A stretch of 64,000 nucleotides of DNA. It comes from Catonia carolina. Its lineage: Eukaryota > Arthropoda > Insecta > Hemiptera > Achilidae. Below, in pieces: positions 45,120 to 55,954 of the stretch. Where the stretch lies: contig JAQMRL010000001.1 in the NCBI GenBank assembly GCA_035578175.1, positions 241,076,538 through 241,140,537 of the forward strand. The letters run 5' to 3'. A model generated the notes under the pieces. That model had not been told where the DNA came from. It ran no database searches and saw nothing but the letters and a program-made list of their open reading frames with translations. A program made the position numbers and the translations under genes. The number at the start of each line of letters is the position of its first letter. The stretch's first letter is position 1.

Positions 45120-46060
45120 AATATTGTTTTTGTGTCGTTCCAAAATACTACAGTTCTTAAATTCAACATGCTTATTTTTTTAAGGAGTTCCTTAAAGAGA
45201 GGCAATTTAATTTCGACCTCATGATTCTAAGGAGTCAAAATTGTTTGTCTACCCTTAAGCAATATGTATTTCTCTTCTAAAGAAAAAATTTAATTTTAAT
45301 TAGATACAAAGAAAACATCTGTAATAGTCGTTCAAAACACTTGAGTATGTGGATAAGAAAACACGTAAAAAATTGTTCCTAATAGAAAATTGATATAAAG
45401 TTAAAAATCCTTCAGTTTGAAAAAAGATTTGAGCGGGATTAACTTAGTGATTGGAAATTTTAATTATGTTTACCGCGGTAGAGTACCGATTAGGTATGTT
45501 ATTTAAAATTCAATTTGTTGGAACCCGAATTTAATGAAACCCCTTCTTGGCTAATTTATCTTATCAGTTCTAAATTCACGTAATATCTAACATGTTTTAT
45601 AATTCGTAGATTTTTATTGTGTAAATGAATTATTTTAATATACTTGGTCGTTATCCAATCAATTAATTTAGGAAATTTGTTTGATTTCCATTCATGCTAC
45701 AGTGTTTTGTTAACTGAATGGTAGCTTGTTCTCCAGCTTAATAGGAAAGGGAAACTTCCTAAGTCCCAAGGGTGTCATTTTAAAGGATAGTCAAAGGTAG
45801 GGTAACCCTCTTTAACAACCACAATGCGGTGTTTGCTTAACAAAACCTGATGGGACTTAAAATTTTGGTGTATTAGTTGTTTAGGAGATAAGTTGTATCA
45901 ATATGTATGTAATAGTTTTCAGGTATTTAACAAATTATTTGTTCATTGTTTTATTACACTACAATAATTTAATCGTTTACGATATAACTTATTTCATTTT
46001 TCACTTTGATAACTTCATTGGTGCGTAACATACAGGAAATTAAGTCTTCCTCTTATTAAA
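45120..46060. other. AT-rich stretch, nothing recognised
   Basis: Short frames only; no shared repeat beyond a weak echo of the 44.6 kb repeat. Confidence 0.3.
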
Positions 46061-46063
46061 GTA

Positions 46064-46215
46064 ACAGTTCCGAGGGAGGTGGAGGATTTGTGCAATTGTC
46101 GGATCAAGTGGCCAGGTGGCGGGTTTTTGGTTAGTAGGCGGTTGTGGCCTCCTTGGGGCTGGACGAGGACGCCTCAATTGAGTCCAACACTATTCCCCCA
46201 TCGTGAAGGAGTGAA
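46064..46215 (+). repeat. R1-like LINE 3' UTR fragment
   Basis: GTTCCGAGGGAGGTGGAGG, CAAGTGGCCAGGTGGCGGG, GTGGCCTCCTTGGGGCTG and AGGACGCCTCAATTGAGTCC match the 3' UTR of the LINE at 34290-34450, inverted. Only the non-coding tail is present, as expected of a severely 5'-truncated insertion. It directly abuts the mariner fragment at 46216. Confidence 0.75.
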
Positions 46216-46722
46216 CATGAAATTTACTATAGTTCGTGATAACCTTAGTTGAGAAGATGCCTTACGAGTTGATTTACCAGGGCTGGATACAAACGCTTCA
46301 GCAAACTTTTATAGGTTATCGTCATTGCAAATCGATCGTGGACGACTACACTTCGGGGCATTTAATACGCTTCCTGTGTTTTAAAATGTCTTATTTAACT
46401 TTCGTAAATGTTGCCGATTCGGTAACGACACACCTGCATACTCATCACTAAATTTTTCCAGTACTTTAGCAGTATTTTTATGATGCTTCCACCACAACTG
46501 AAGCATATAAACTTGTTTTTCAGTTGGAAACATTTTTAAAAGTATCGTTACGAAGGAAAAAATAGTAAGTATTTGGAAATGTACCTCACACTAGACACTG
46601 TTACAGACCTAATGAATGTTGTAAGTGATGCTGCCAACATTAGACTACACTATATATTACTAACTTATCAAAACGAAATGTCCCATCTCATGGGGAAACC
46701 GACTTATGAGCCACCCGGTATA
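46216..46722 (-). pseudogene. Mariner (DD41D-type) fragment: 5' end and N-terminus
   Basis: The terminus ACCGGGTGGCTCATAAG (minus strand, at 46722) matches the mariner end at 13860 in its first ten bases. Downstream on the minus strand one reads FPTEKQVYMLQLWWKHHKNT, then AKVLEKFSDEYAG, PNRQHLRKLNKTF and, after frameshifts, TGSVLNAPKC and DDNLxKFAEAFVSSPGKSTR. This is the helix-turn-helix half of an insect mariner-type transposase. The catalytic half is absent. Confidence 0.7.
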
Positions 46723-46724
46723 TT

Positions 46725-47600
46725 ATTCATATATTAAACATTAAACATATTATAATAACATTATTAAGCATTGTTGATAAATATTGAAAAATCTTTGAAA
46801 ATCACACCTATTTACATAGTCCTAGAGTCTAGCTATTAGCTTTATTATGATCACTGAAAGGAAGCTCAATGCACTGAGTAAAGCTATGTAATATAGTACC
46901 TGATTTTTAAATTATTATTTTATTAATCCGGTTGATTACGTGTAGGTTGCCTATATTTTTATTAATAGATACGTTAGGTCGCTTGTTGACTTACTTTTTT
47001 AAGTTCAATGAAAACACACAATTTGAAAATATATTAATACCGTTCACTTTAAATCCAACCGTAGGGAATCATAATAACGTTATCTGTCAAACTGTAGCCG
47101 TATTATTACATATTTATCACTTTATTGAATGCCACGTAGTATTAGTTACGTCAATTCAAGCTCCTACATAAGCGCACTCTGTCAATTCACATTGCGTACA
47201 CACGTTGAGTACATACCCACGGTTCTCTCTACTCCTTTCTCTCCCTGATAAATATATCTATTAACCATAAACGTGTCAAAACAAGTTAACAGTAATAGTA
47301 CAATGTAACCAATCGACTGTTACTGATCATCTATAAAACAATTTCAGCCAATCGTTGACCCTACTACCACGTGGTTATCCGAGGCTATTAATCGGATCTG
47401 AACCCTCTTATTGTTTTCCTCGTGTAGGGTAATTTTAGAACACGTATCGTTGACATTTGTGAGAGCTCGTTTAGCAACCCACGCTCTCAGCATTCTTTCA
47501 CGTTATTTTTATTCTTTTTTAATGACTAAATATAGAAAAATGGAGGAAAATATTAAAAAATATAACAAACATTATATTTTAACATATAAACATGTCGTTT
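46725..47600. other. AT-rich stretch, nothing firm
   Basis: No recognisable gene or repeat. The frame at 47411-47704 runs into SINE D and is a chance opening. Confidence 0.35.
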
Positions 47601-47601
47601 T

Positions 47602-48409
47602 CTGTTGTTGTTTAGGTCATCAGCCGAAAAGCAATTTTCCACCTCTGGAGGCTTTATTAAGTAAAATAAGGAGTGAGGGGGTTTACAATTGCCTTCCTCA
47701 CTGAGTGAAAAAGTATGTTTATCATCATGCCAGGCCCACTGAAAAGCATTTAACTTCCACCCTCCAAATGATACCTTTACTTCATTCTCCATAGGGTCTG
47801 GTTCTAAATGAAATTCATTGCTCTCAGAGGAAATAACTCTTGACTATAGTTCGATTCACGAAAGAAAACATCTGTCTTTAAACAGCAATATTTTTTGAAC
47901 CGTTGTACGTAAAACCAATTACGCCAAATTAAAGCTTGTTTTATTGATGGTTACAGGATATACATTAACATTTTCAGAAATTAATAATGTATTAAATATA
48001 ACGAATTACGCAAAAAGTACCCTGTTTTTAACCACTTTTGCAGTATACCCAACTTCAAGGTACTATTATTTAACTATTCAAGGTACTATTTTTCACACGT
48101 ACTTTAAAAAATGTATAGCGCTACAAAGTATTATATGTTAATGTAATCCTGTAACCAACAATAAAACAAACTTTAATTTGATGAAACACAATTGCTTTTA
48201 CACGGTTCAAAAGATATTGCTGTTTCAAGACAGGTGTTTTCTTTCATGAATCGGACTATAGTGTCTTTTACGTCTCTACTTCTTCTGTTCTTAAACGCTT
48301 CAGTCATATGTTTGGCTGACGATGTGATATGAAACAGAACTATTTTTGTAACTCTGGATCTAGCAGATCGAGTGCAAATAATTTAAAACTCCACCTGCCT
48401 GTTATGGGT
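47602..48409 (-). repeat. SINE family D, copy 2, split by a MITE
   Basis: It begins TTGTTGTTTAGGTCATCAGCC (minus strand 3' end) and runs to 47844. It resumes at 48261 with GTGTCTTTTACGTCTCTAC and ends with CACCTGCCTGTTATGG near 48409. Comparison with the other D copies, which read ACTCTGACTAGTGTC across this point, shows a clean insertion at a TA. Confidence 0.85.
47847..48258. mobile_element. 412-bp MITE with ~125-bp TIRs and TA duplication
   Basis: The ends TAGTTCGATTCACGAAAGAA and (reverse strand) TAGTCCGATTCATGAAAGAA continue in parallel through AACAGCAATATTTTTTGAACCG-like, AATTAAAGCTTGTTTTATTG and GGTTACAGGAT for about 125 bp. TA flanks it on both sides (47845-47846 and 48259-48260). 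The 150-bp core encodes nothing. The TA target and long TIRs point to mobilisation by a Tc1/mariner-type transposase. Confidence 0.85.
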
Positions 48410-48411
48410 AA

Positions 48412-49150
48412 AATCGTTTTTGTCAAATATAATCGACAACAAAGGAATTTTACATTAATAATTACAAAATTATAAAATTCTGCACGTTTGGTTTGTATCA
48501 TCTGTAGTAGTGTTTTCCAATCCGTATAAGTCTGCAGACCAATATGCCAGAAATTGAACTCTGTGTGGACCACCCGCACTCCTGACTTGGTGGGAGGCGA
48601 ACCTTCCGATGGTTACAGGGGTACGGAATACCATTCAGCAAAGGAATACAGAAATCTCTTTGAAAATAAATTTTAATTCAACACCTGATATTCATCGGAT
48701 GTATTCAGTCCATCTCGTTTAATGAACAATCGTTCTTGAAATCCTTATTTATTCCGCGAACTACTTCCGAGGGTCTAGTGTATTACCGGATGGGAACCAC
48801 TGATCTTTAGGAAATCTACCTGCTCTGGTAATTTTCCCGTACTTGGGTGAAATTTGTTGGTTATTTGTGATCCATCATTAACCTCTAAAATTTCAGGAGA
48901 GCTAAAACAAATGAACGGCCCAACCCACGTAACAAAATTTTATATTAGGTCTACTACGTTGCTTAAATTATATTTTAAAAGATTTAATGAGATTCGGAAA
49001 GTAAAATTTATTTTGAAAATTACAGTTTTCACGCCATATGAAACTACATAAATTACGTGTTTTTGTCGTGTTGAGCACTATTTGCTTAATAAATCAGTGA
49101 GACGTAAGTTATAAAACAAATCTTATATCTGTGGCGTACTTACTCATACG
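48412..49150. other. Stretch without recognisable gene
   Basis: A tRNA-like phrase (CCAGAAATTGAACTCTG, 48547-48563) may be the trace of another SINE head. The rest is uninformative. Confidence 0.3.
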
Positions 49151-49152
49151 GA

Positions 49153-49545
49153 TGTTGTTTAGGTCATCAGCCGAAAGGCTGGTTTGTACCTGTAGAGGTT
49201 TTACTAAGTAAAACGAGGAGTGAGGTGGTTTACTATGCCTTCCTCACTAAATGGAAAAGCACGCTTATCAGCATGCCGGAACCTCTGAAAAGCACATATT
49301 TTTCACTCTGCAAATGATAATTTCACTTCATTCACCACAGGCTCTGGCTGTATAATGAAATTCGTTACTTTCAGAGGAGATAATTCTGATTAGTGTCTTT
49401 TACACCTCTACCTCTTCTGTTCTTAGATGATTCAGTCATTTAATTGGCTGACCATGTGATAAGAAACAGAACTATTTATTTTAGCCCTACAACATACAGA
49501 TTGAGTGAAAATAGTTTGACACTCCTCTTGTTTGTTATGGCCAGA
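49153..49545 (-). repeat. SINE family D, copy 3
   Basis: TGTTGTTTAGGTCATCAGCCG at the start, CACCACAGGCTCTGGCTGTA in the middle (shifted by small indels) and CTCTTGTTTGTTATGGCC at the end mark a near full-length copy on the minus strand. Confidence 0.85.
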
Positions 49546-50054
49546 CTCATGCGGATATTACCCCGATTAATTTAAATCTCATTAATGAGGTAGAATAATT
49601 TTTAATATTGCAGCCGCTACAAGTTTTCAGAAAATTGAAGTGTTCTTTATTTTGGAAATACTTTAAGAGTATCTAGGTATTCTTAAATTTTATTTTGTAA
49701 TATTTTTGCATTAGATTACTTAAATTTTTATCTGTAGATTTTAACAATAATTACATTTAAAATAGTACCTAAGTGAAAGGTAATGTTAAATAATCTTTAT
49801 TTAATTACTAATTATTGTAAATTATTGCATATATAATCTGTAATATTGCCATATGGTACTTACAACACGTAGAATTAACCTCAGTAACGCAAAAATACGC
49901 GATTTCGTTTCATTCATGTTCAACAGAGCGCACCACGGTACAGGGTTTGAAAGGTTTGGTATTGTTCCGCTAGATCGCAAATGCATCCTCTTTTACTGAG
50001 GAAGAATACCTTTCTTAGAATTTTTTATTTTTAGATACGTATTATTTTAAATTT

Positions 50055-50195
50055 TGTTATTAGCGACTATTGTGAGTTAACGAAAGGTAAGTTTTTAATT
50101 TAATATTTTCCAGACCCTAGCCGTTAATCAAACTCGGAACCCTCCAATTTGTAGGCTAGCACGCTAACCACCATGCTACTAAGGCGGTAGACTTG
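50055..50195 (-). repeat. SINE family C copy
   Basis: The minus-strand head is AGTAGCATGGTGGTTAGCGTGC followed by GGTTCCGAGTTTGATTAACG and CTAGGGTCTGG (pieces). The body TAGCGACTATTGTGAGTTA matches the copy at 45 kb. Confidence 0.7.
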
Positions 50196-50199
50196 TACT

Positions 50200-50740
50200 T
50201 TCATTTTTCTCGTATTTTACGGTTTATTTATGAATACGTTTATTTCATAAAGAAGTTCAGAAACCGTACTTAAATTTAGTTATTTCTTGATTGAATAAAG
50301 GTTTTTCCAATCCGATTATACTGTGCACTACTTAAACTCGCGTTAATTTAGACTATTTGTTGGCGGTGATTTCGGCTTGTTTATTCCCTCAAAATCTTGA
50401 CAATTCTCAGTAGCTGCTAATCCATTAAATATTTTCAGTTAAAGTTAATACCTTTTAGATTCTGCAGAAAAATTTACACAGACTTATATAGGTAAATCGG
50501 TTATTTTGTTAATTAAAACATTTAATTTAAATTTCGCTTTGTTTTCTTGATTGTTGACTATTTTCCCATCTTGTAAATTTCTTAGAAAATCTGCATATTC
50601 AAGAGATGTTTGTTTTGGAAGTTTGTAGCATTTTGTTTTGCAATTATTGATTTTCTTAATGTTTTAAAGTCAAATAGATAGGACTATATAAATATTATAA
50701 TGTAATTTGGTTATGAATATTAAAAGTTGTTTGTATTTGA
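50200..50740. other. AT-rich stretch, nothing recognised
   Basis: Short frames only. Confidence 0.3.
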
Positions 50741-50746
50741 AAGTTC

Positions 50747-51003
50747 AACCTGTCAGCTAGTGCACATTGCTTGAAACTTATTATAAATTCATTTGCAAAC
50801 CTTACAAAATGATACTGTTGTTAGATAATTCTTAAAAAAAATTTAAATCCTTAAAAAATGTATAAGTTAAGTTCTTAAGTTCAATTAAGTTAAATTGAAC
50901 TTAAGTTTTACCTGTCAGCTAGTGCACATTAGGTAAAACTTGTTATGAATTCATTTGCAAACCTTACTAGTAAAATCTGTTGGTAGATAATCCTTAAAAT
51001 TTT
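50747..51003. repeat. Tandem duplication, ~164-bp unit
   Basis: CCTGTCAGCTAGTGCACATT, AATTCATTTGCAAACCTTAC and TAGATAATTCTTAAAA (50750-50838) recur at 50911-51003 in the same order. A short inverted pair (TTAAGTTCAATTAAGTTAAA and TTGAACTTAAGTT) lies between the copies. Confidence 0.8.
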
Positions 51004-51009
51004 TAACAT

Positions 51010-52455
51010 TATTAACAACTACAACTGTATTGTACAAGCAGTATTTGTGGTGTTCTGTTATAGTCTTCATTGAGGAAATCACCCAGTGGCAAACCATCGT
51101 TTCTGTTTTATATAATATTTCTATTCCCGCAACTTTTTAATCTGTTTATAAAAATCCATGATTTTGTAGTATGTGGGTGTGACAATATTTGTATCACTGG
51201 TTCGTGTTAGAGGAAATATTACTAGATATTTAGTTTTCATTGTTTTATTATGCAGGTTTGTTACAGCTCTGGCCAACTCTTGTATCCCATATGCCACATT
51301 TCTCTATCCATCCAATCTACCTTACTCAAATTGCTAGTGTAAATTTCATGCGACACCTAACTCCTGAGGCCTACCACATCTTCTGCGCACCGGTGGATTC
51401 CAATTTATTCTTTTTCTTTGGTAATCTTATCTTTGGTGATCCTTTGTACTTGACAACTCAGCCAATGGTGTTTTAACACTGAAAATTGCAAGCCCAAGCC
51501 TTCATCTGGCAAATGATGTAGAAGGAGGAGTAGAAGAAGTAACAACCTTGTGGAAAAATCAGGGTCCATAAGTCTTCAGATGGTAGCACCCTATTTTAGG
51601 GTCCCAACCTAGATTCACAGGTGAAAATAGTCAAGAGATGAAGAATAGTCTGTGGAAGAGTAGGAAAAATTTACCAATGATAGAGAGGGCAGAAGAACTT
51701 AGGGTATTAAACCCCGAAGGAAAATCAAAAGTGGTCAGTACTCTTTGAGCCATAGATAAAGCAGATTGCCTATGGAGAAGAGAATTCTACTCAAATCCCT
51801 GTGGTCCTCCAGTTAGAGGTTGGAGTGATGTGCCTGCTCTCCTTCTTCTGGAAATACTGGCAATAATGTAAAACATACATAGATTTTAGCTAGGTTTTTT
51901 ATTTTTATTTTTGTTCTGCAAGCATAAACTTCTTAGGTGAAAATTTTTTTAACCATGGAGTCATTTCAGCAAGGTTTAACTTATTTTTCTTATCAGATTA
52001 TTATTTGCTACAATTAATAAAATAGTCATATCTATCTACAGTATGTTCACTTAGGTGTAGTAAACATTAATTTGTATTATATTCCTTTCTATTATCCAAA
52101 GGAATCTTAAATTATTTTTACTTAAAAACTAAAACTGAACAGAATATACTTTCAATGCCAAGAGTATAACATTGGTCTTTGACATTGAAATTGAAAACTA
52201 CCGTGCTTCATATTATTAAATTGTATAACTTAAAAAATAGTGCAAGTTTAATTTAAATCTTCTTATAGTTGTATTTCATATTGAGCAATATATATTTTCA
52301 TACTTGGAATTCAAATGACAAAAGGATCGTAATTACATGATAAGTCTCAACTATTTAAAATGCGCTGATAAAGTGGTCCTAATAGCAGACTACAAGAATT
52401 GCAGTTAATGAAGACAAAAATTTAAGAAAAATTTTTAATGTATAGGATTAAAATA
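51010..52455. other. Stretch without identified gene
   Basis: 51500-51890 is somewhat less AT-rich and reads like decayed coding sequence, but no motif is recognisable in any frame and no splice sites support an exon. The remainder is AT-rich. Confidence 0.3.
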
Positions 52456-52460
52456 TAGTA

Positions 52461-53141
52461 CAAGCTTGCTTATTCGAACCTATCTAATTTGAAGTCTCCA
52501 GTAAATTCGACCTGTAAAAAAAAGAAGTTTGTTTTTATTTAGCAAGGATAATTTCCTATGGTACAATTATTTTTTGAATGTATGTGGATGGTAATCAGAC
52601 ACCGAAATCGTAAAAATGACTGCAGAATGATGATGATAATGAAAAACTGACCAAAAATCAAATAAACCATAAAGTTGTAATTGCAAGTTTTAATAAGTGT
52701 ATAGAATGGGCTAAGGAAACTAATAAGCCATTTCATAAAATATTATTGCTTTGCAGCTTCGAGATGAAGCATTCAAACAAATTTGGCTTCCAAGAAACAG
52801 AAGGAAATAAGTGACTTTTTTGTGAAAAAATAAAGGTTAGAAATCATACATATTTTACTATTGAATTAGGTTACTGCAATATAAACACTACATATTTTAA
52901 TTAATTTACTGTATGCAATGTATTTACAATTTTTTTTCTTTTAATGTGACTTGTTTGTGGAAAAAACTAGTAATGTCAGTTTATTGTACGCATATTACTA
53001 TTAAATTAGTATATTCCAACACAAACGATTGAATTTTACTCATTTTAAACATGAAAATTGCCTTTTAGACAAAAATTTGCTAATCCGAACTTCTATGATC
53101 TGAACAGTCGCAGTTTTTATTAGTTTGGATCAGTGAGCTTG
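52461..53141 (+). mobile_element. Pogo/Tigger-like element, internally deleted
   Basis: The left end CAAGCTTGCTTATTCGAAC and right end (reverse strand) CAAGCTCACTGATCCAAAC form ~19-bp TIRs, each next to TA. Between 52650 and 52833 a decayed frame ends in KKQKEISDFFVKK and a stop, resembling the QxKIxDFF C-terminus of Tigger/pogo transposases. The catalytic domain is absent. A 16-bp direct repeat TATAGGATTAAAATAT flanks the element on both sides (52441-52456 and 53156-53171). Confidence 0.5.
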
Positions 53142-53144
53142 TAG

Positions 53145-54135
53145 TGTATATTTTTATAGGATTAAAATATTCCGACCAATTTAGAGCCTATCTATTTTTA
53201 ACAAGTCATTAAATGAAAAATATCAAGTCAAGCAACTGAATTAGAGAAAGGCATAAGATCAGCAAGCAAGCTGATCTTATTGATATCTTGTGAGATACTG
53301 TCACGAGATTCAGCAGTGGAGGCCCTCAGTGGAGTGGCTGGGAAAGAAAGTTAGGGATCATCCACAAATATGGTAGAAAGATCACTTAAAGCTGGTGGCA
53401 GGATTTAACTGGGTAGAAAGGGAACAGAATAGGGAATTGTGGAGGAAAACATGGAGGCCTATATCCAACACTGATTGTGGCAATGGGTTGTTTCTTCACT
53501 TCAGAATAAAAATTGTAGTACTAGCCTAAGTATTAAAAAAGTAACAAACCTTTGTCAGCTTCATGCTCCAAGCTGCTGCTTGTGTCACTTGAGCCTCTGA
53601 CGAGCCCTGCATCCAAATCTGTCCATTCGTTTTACCCCTTAGAGGTTTATACCATTTTTCTTGAAGAAAATAATTAGTCTCAAATGTAATTTAAAAAAAC
53701 ACACTTCATAGTATTAACAAACACAACTAAAAGATTTTACAAGACGATTTTTTAAAAGATTTTTGTCTATCCACACTTTAAATGTTTAAGCATTAGGTAA
53801 TTGGGGACCTGTGAGTCAGATCCTCTAACAATGTGCTTGGGACATGTAGTCATGTAAGTACGCTAACTGACAATGGAATATTATTTCATGGGCTTAGCAG
53901 AGAATTTAAAAATTATACTTATAAAACTATCATGTCTTTCATACTACTGAAGCGTTGTAACTAGAGACATTTGTGTTGGCAGTATACCATTTTAAGTACA
54001 TTTGAGTTAAATAAAAATATGTATGTACAATAATGTGGTAGATCAGTGGCCACCAGCTGGTAGATCGTGGTTCACATCCGGGACCCCTGACTCAATTTGT
54101 GTGAACTTTGAGCTCTAGAGAATTTTTTTTTTTAA
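53145..54135. other. Stretch without firm gene
   Basis: 53320-53490 could be a LINE scrap (WVEREQNRELWRKTWRP) but this is too weak to call. At 54040-54110 a tRNA-like phrase with GTGGTTCACATCCGGGACC may be an old SINE head. Confidence 0.3.
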
Positions 54136-54139
54136 TTCA

Positions 54140-54325
54140 TTTATTTAACGTTGCATCAACTACAACGGTCATTAGCAACAAAGTTGGGGTGTAACTTTTG
54201 TATGATGGAGGATGAAATGATTTTTTGTAACGTATGAAAATATGCTGTGCCTGAGTGGGATTCGAACCCAGGACTGCATGATGAGAGGTGAGCACGTTAC
54301 CAACTGCGCCAATGCGGCCGGCCTA
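54140..54325 (-). repeat. tRNA-derived SINE (family C relative), possibly from a tRNA-Met
   Basis: The minus strand starts GGCCGGCCGCATTGGCGCAG, continues TTGGTAACGTGCTCACCTCTC, has CATCATGCAG in the anticodon-loop position and CTGGGTTCGAATCCCAC as a perfect box B. The body has CTAATGACCGTTGTAGTTGA, like family C. The acceptor ends do not pair, so it is a SINE and not a tRNA gene. Confidence 0.65.
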
Positions 54326-54829
54326 TAATAATAAAAGAATAAATAATAAAAGAATTATTTTTGTTGTGTGCAAATCTTATTTTCGTGTGTGATGTGAAAT
54401 TTTTACGTTTAGGCTGTGTGCATGGTGAGAGTAACTGGTGATATCACCAAGACATATGCCCAAGTTCCTCTGAAAGAGTTCATAATTGGTGGGCAAGTTT
54501 ACGACCATGCTCAAAATAGCTCGTGATTGCTTCTGCTACAAATTTCAAAAAAACTACAATTTTTGTACACTGATAGTTTGAAACTGTTATTCCATTTTAT
54601 TGCTCAAACCTTTTTAAAATCAAAAATTAGTGCAAAGATTTAGTGTGGTTCCTATGTGTAAATTTTTACGGTTGGCAAGGTAGGTCTTAGTAAAAGTTGG
54701 CCGGACCATGCCAGTCTCATCAATATTTTAAACGGACCTTGTAGTGATGGGAAATAAAGTTATTTTTTGATAACATGTTACTAAAAATAATAACCTGCTC
54801 GATAATAGGATTCTTTAACCTGTTGTTAA

Positions 54830-55223
54830 GCCCATAACAGGCAAGTGGAGTGTTAAATTAATTGCACTTGATCTGTTGGTTCAGAGCAACAAAAAATAGT
54901 TCTATTTCTTATCACATAGTCAGCCAATTATATGACTGCAATATTTAAGAACAGAAGAGGTAGAGGTGTGAAAGACACTAGTCAGAGTTATCTCCTCAGA
55001 GAGTAATGAATTTCACTGTACAGCCAGACCCTGTTGTGAATGAAATGAATGTGTCATTTGCAGGGTGGAAAGTGGGTGCTTTTTGGAGGGCCTGGCATGC
55101 TGATAAGCAAACTCTTTCAAATCGGTGAGGAAGGCAATAGTAAACCACCTCATTCCTCGTTTTTACTTAGCAAAACCTCTAAAGGTTCAAACCAGCCTTT
55201 CGGCTGTCGACCTAAACAACAAC
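54830..55223 (+). repeat. SINE family D, copy 4, with 13-bp target duplication
   Basis: Flanked by AACCTGTTGTTAA (54817-54829) and AACCTGTTATTAA (55224-55236), 12 of 13 identical. This fixes the ends of the family: 5' GCCCATAACAGGCAAG and 3' GACCTAAACAACAACA. It is inserted inside the hAT element, so it is younger than it. Confidence 0.9.
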
Positions 55224-55507
55224 AACCTGTTATTAAAATAACATTTTTATTGTCTAGCCTACAATTCAATATAGTAATAGATAATAGGAAACGACAAATG
55301 TGGAAAAAATTAAATTATTCCGTAAAATGTAGATTTCTTGTACAAACATCTGTTGGTACAAAAACTTGTAGCCAAAACAAACTGTCTGGCAGTGACATCA
55401 TGACTTGCTGGATGGTTCGTTTTGAGTATTGATTTGCTTTAATCCTGCCGATGCCTTTATAGATGCATGGCTCCGGTGTATAATATGTATTAACTATAGT
55501 GCCTTGC

Positions 55508-55672
55508 TGTGAGTCCATGAAAGATTCAATGCGACTGGCCACCCTTGTGTTTGCGAAAAATACGTTTGGTTTGCCGTGGTTGTATTTGGTTACATAAACA
55601 AGTAGTTTGTCTTAACTTTGTGTCCATGAGAAATTCAGTAAGATTTGCCACTTGCCACCCTTGTGTTTGTAT
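55508..55672. repeat. Small tandem duplication inside the hAT element
   Basis: GTCCATGAAAGATTCAATGC ... CCACCCTTGTGTTTG and GTCCATGAGAAATTCAGTAAG ... CCACCCTTGTGTTTG are about 108-114 bp apart. Confidence 0.65.
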
Positions 55673-55954
55673 TATTAACAGTATTATAACATAGTTAAAC
55701 TTAAAATAGGTGTTATTAGACAAAAAGATTATTGATAACTTAATTTAGTTTTAACAGTTTTATACTATTATAACAGTCCTTACTGTTGTAACAGTCAGAC
55801 AAATGTCATTCATACATCAGTTTATTTTATGGCTTTGAATCACGGTGTTATAAAGTAACAGCTAACAGGGTGTTTTTAGTAACCTGTTATCATGATAACT
55901 GGTTTAATCCAGTAACCCTGTTATGTTAAATAAGTCCCATCACTAGGACCTTGA

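Larger units (their letters stand above)
54742..55945. mobile_element. hAT-type non-autonomous element with nested SINE D
   Basis: The ends TAGTGATGGGA and TCCCATCACTA are inverted repeats, flanked by a perfect 8-bp duplication GGACCTTG (54734-54741 and 55946-55953), the hallmark of hAT transposons. Subterminal phrases such as GATAACATGTTACT and GATAACAGGTTACT occur near both ends. Without the 394-bp SINE inserted at 54830-55223 the element is about 810 bp. It encodes no recognisable transposase. Confidence 0.9.

Noticed and set aside
51240..51476. 78-codon frame with ANSCIPYATFLYPS in another reading
   Set aside because: No motif, no splice context, no homologue recognised.
53330..53490. 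LINE reverse transcriptase scrap with WVEREQNRELWRKTWRP
   Set aside because: Too short and without a second conserved block; could be chance.
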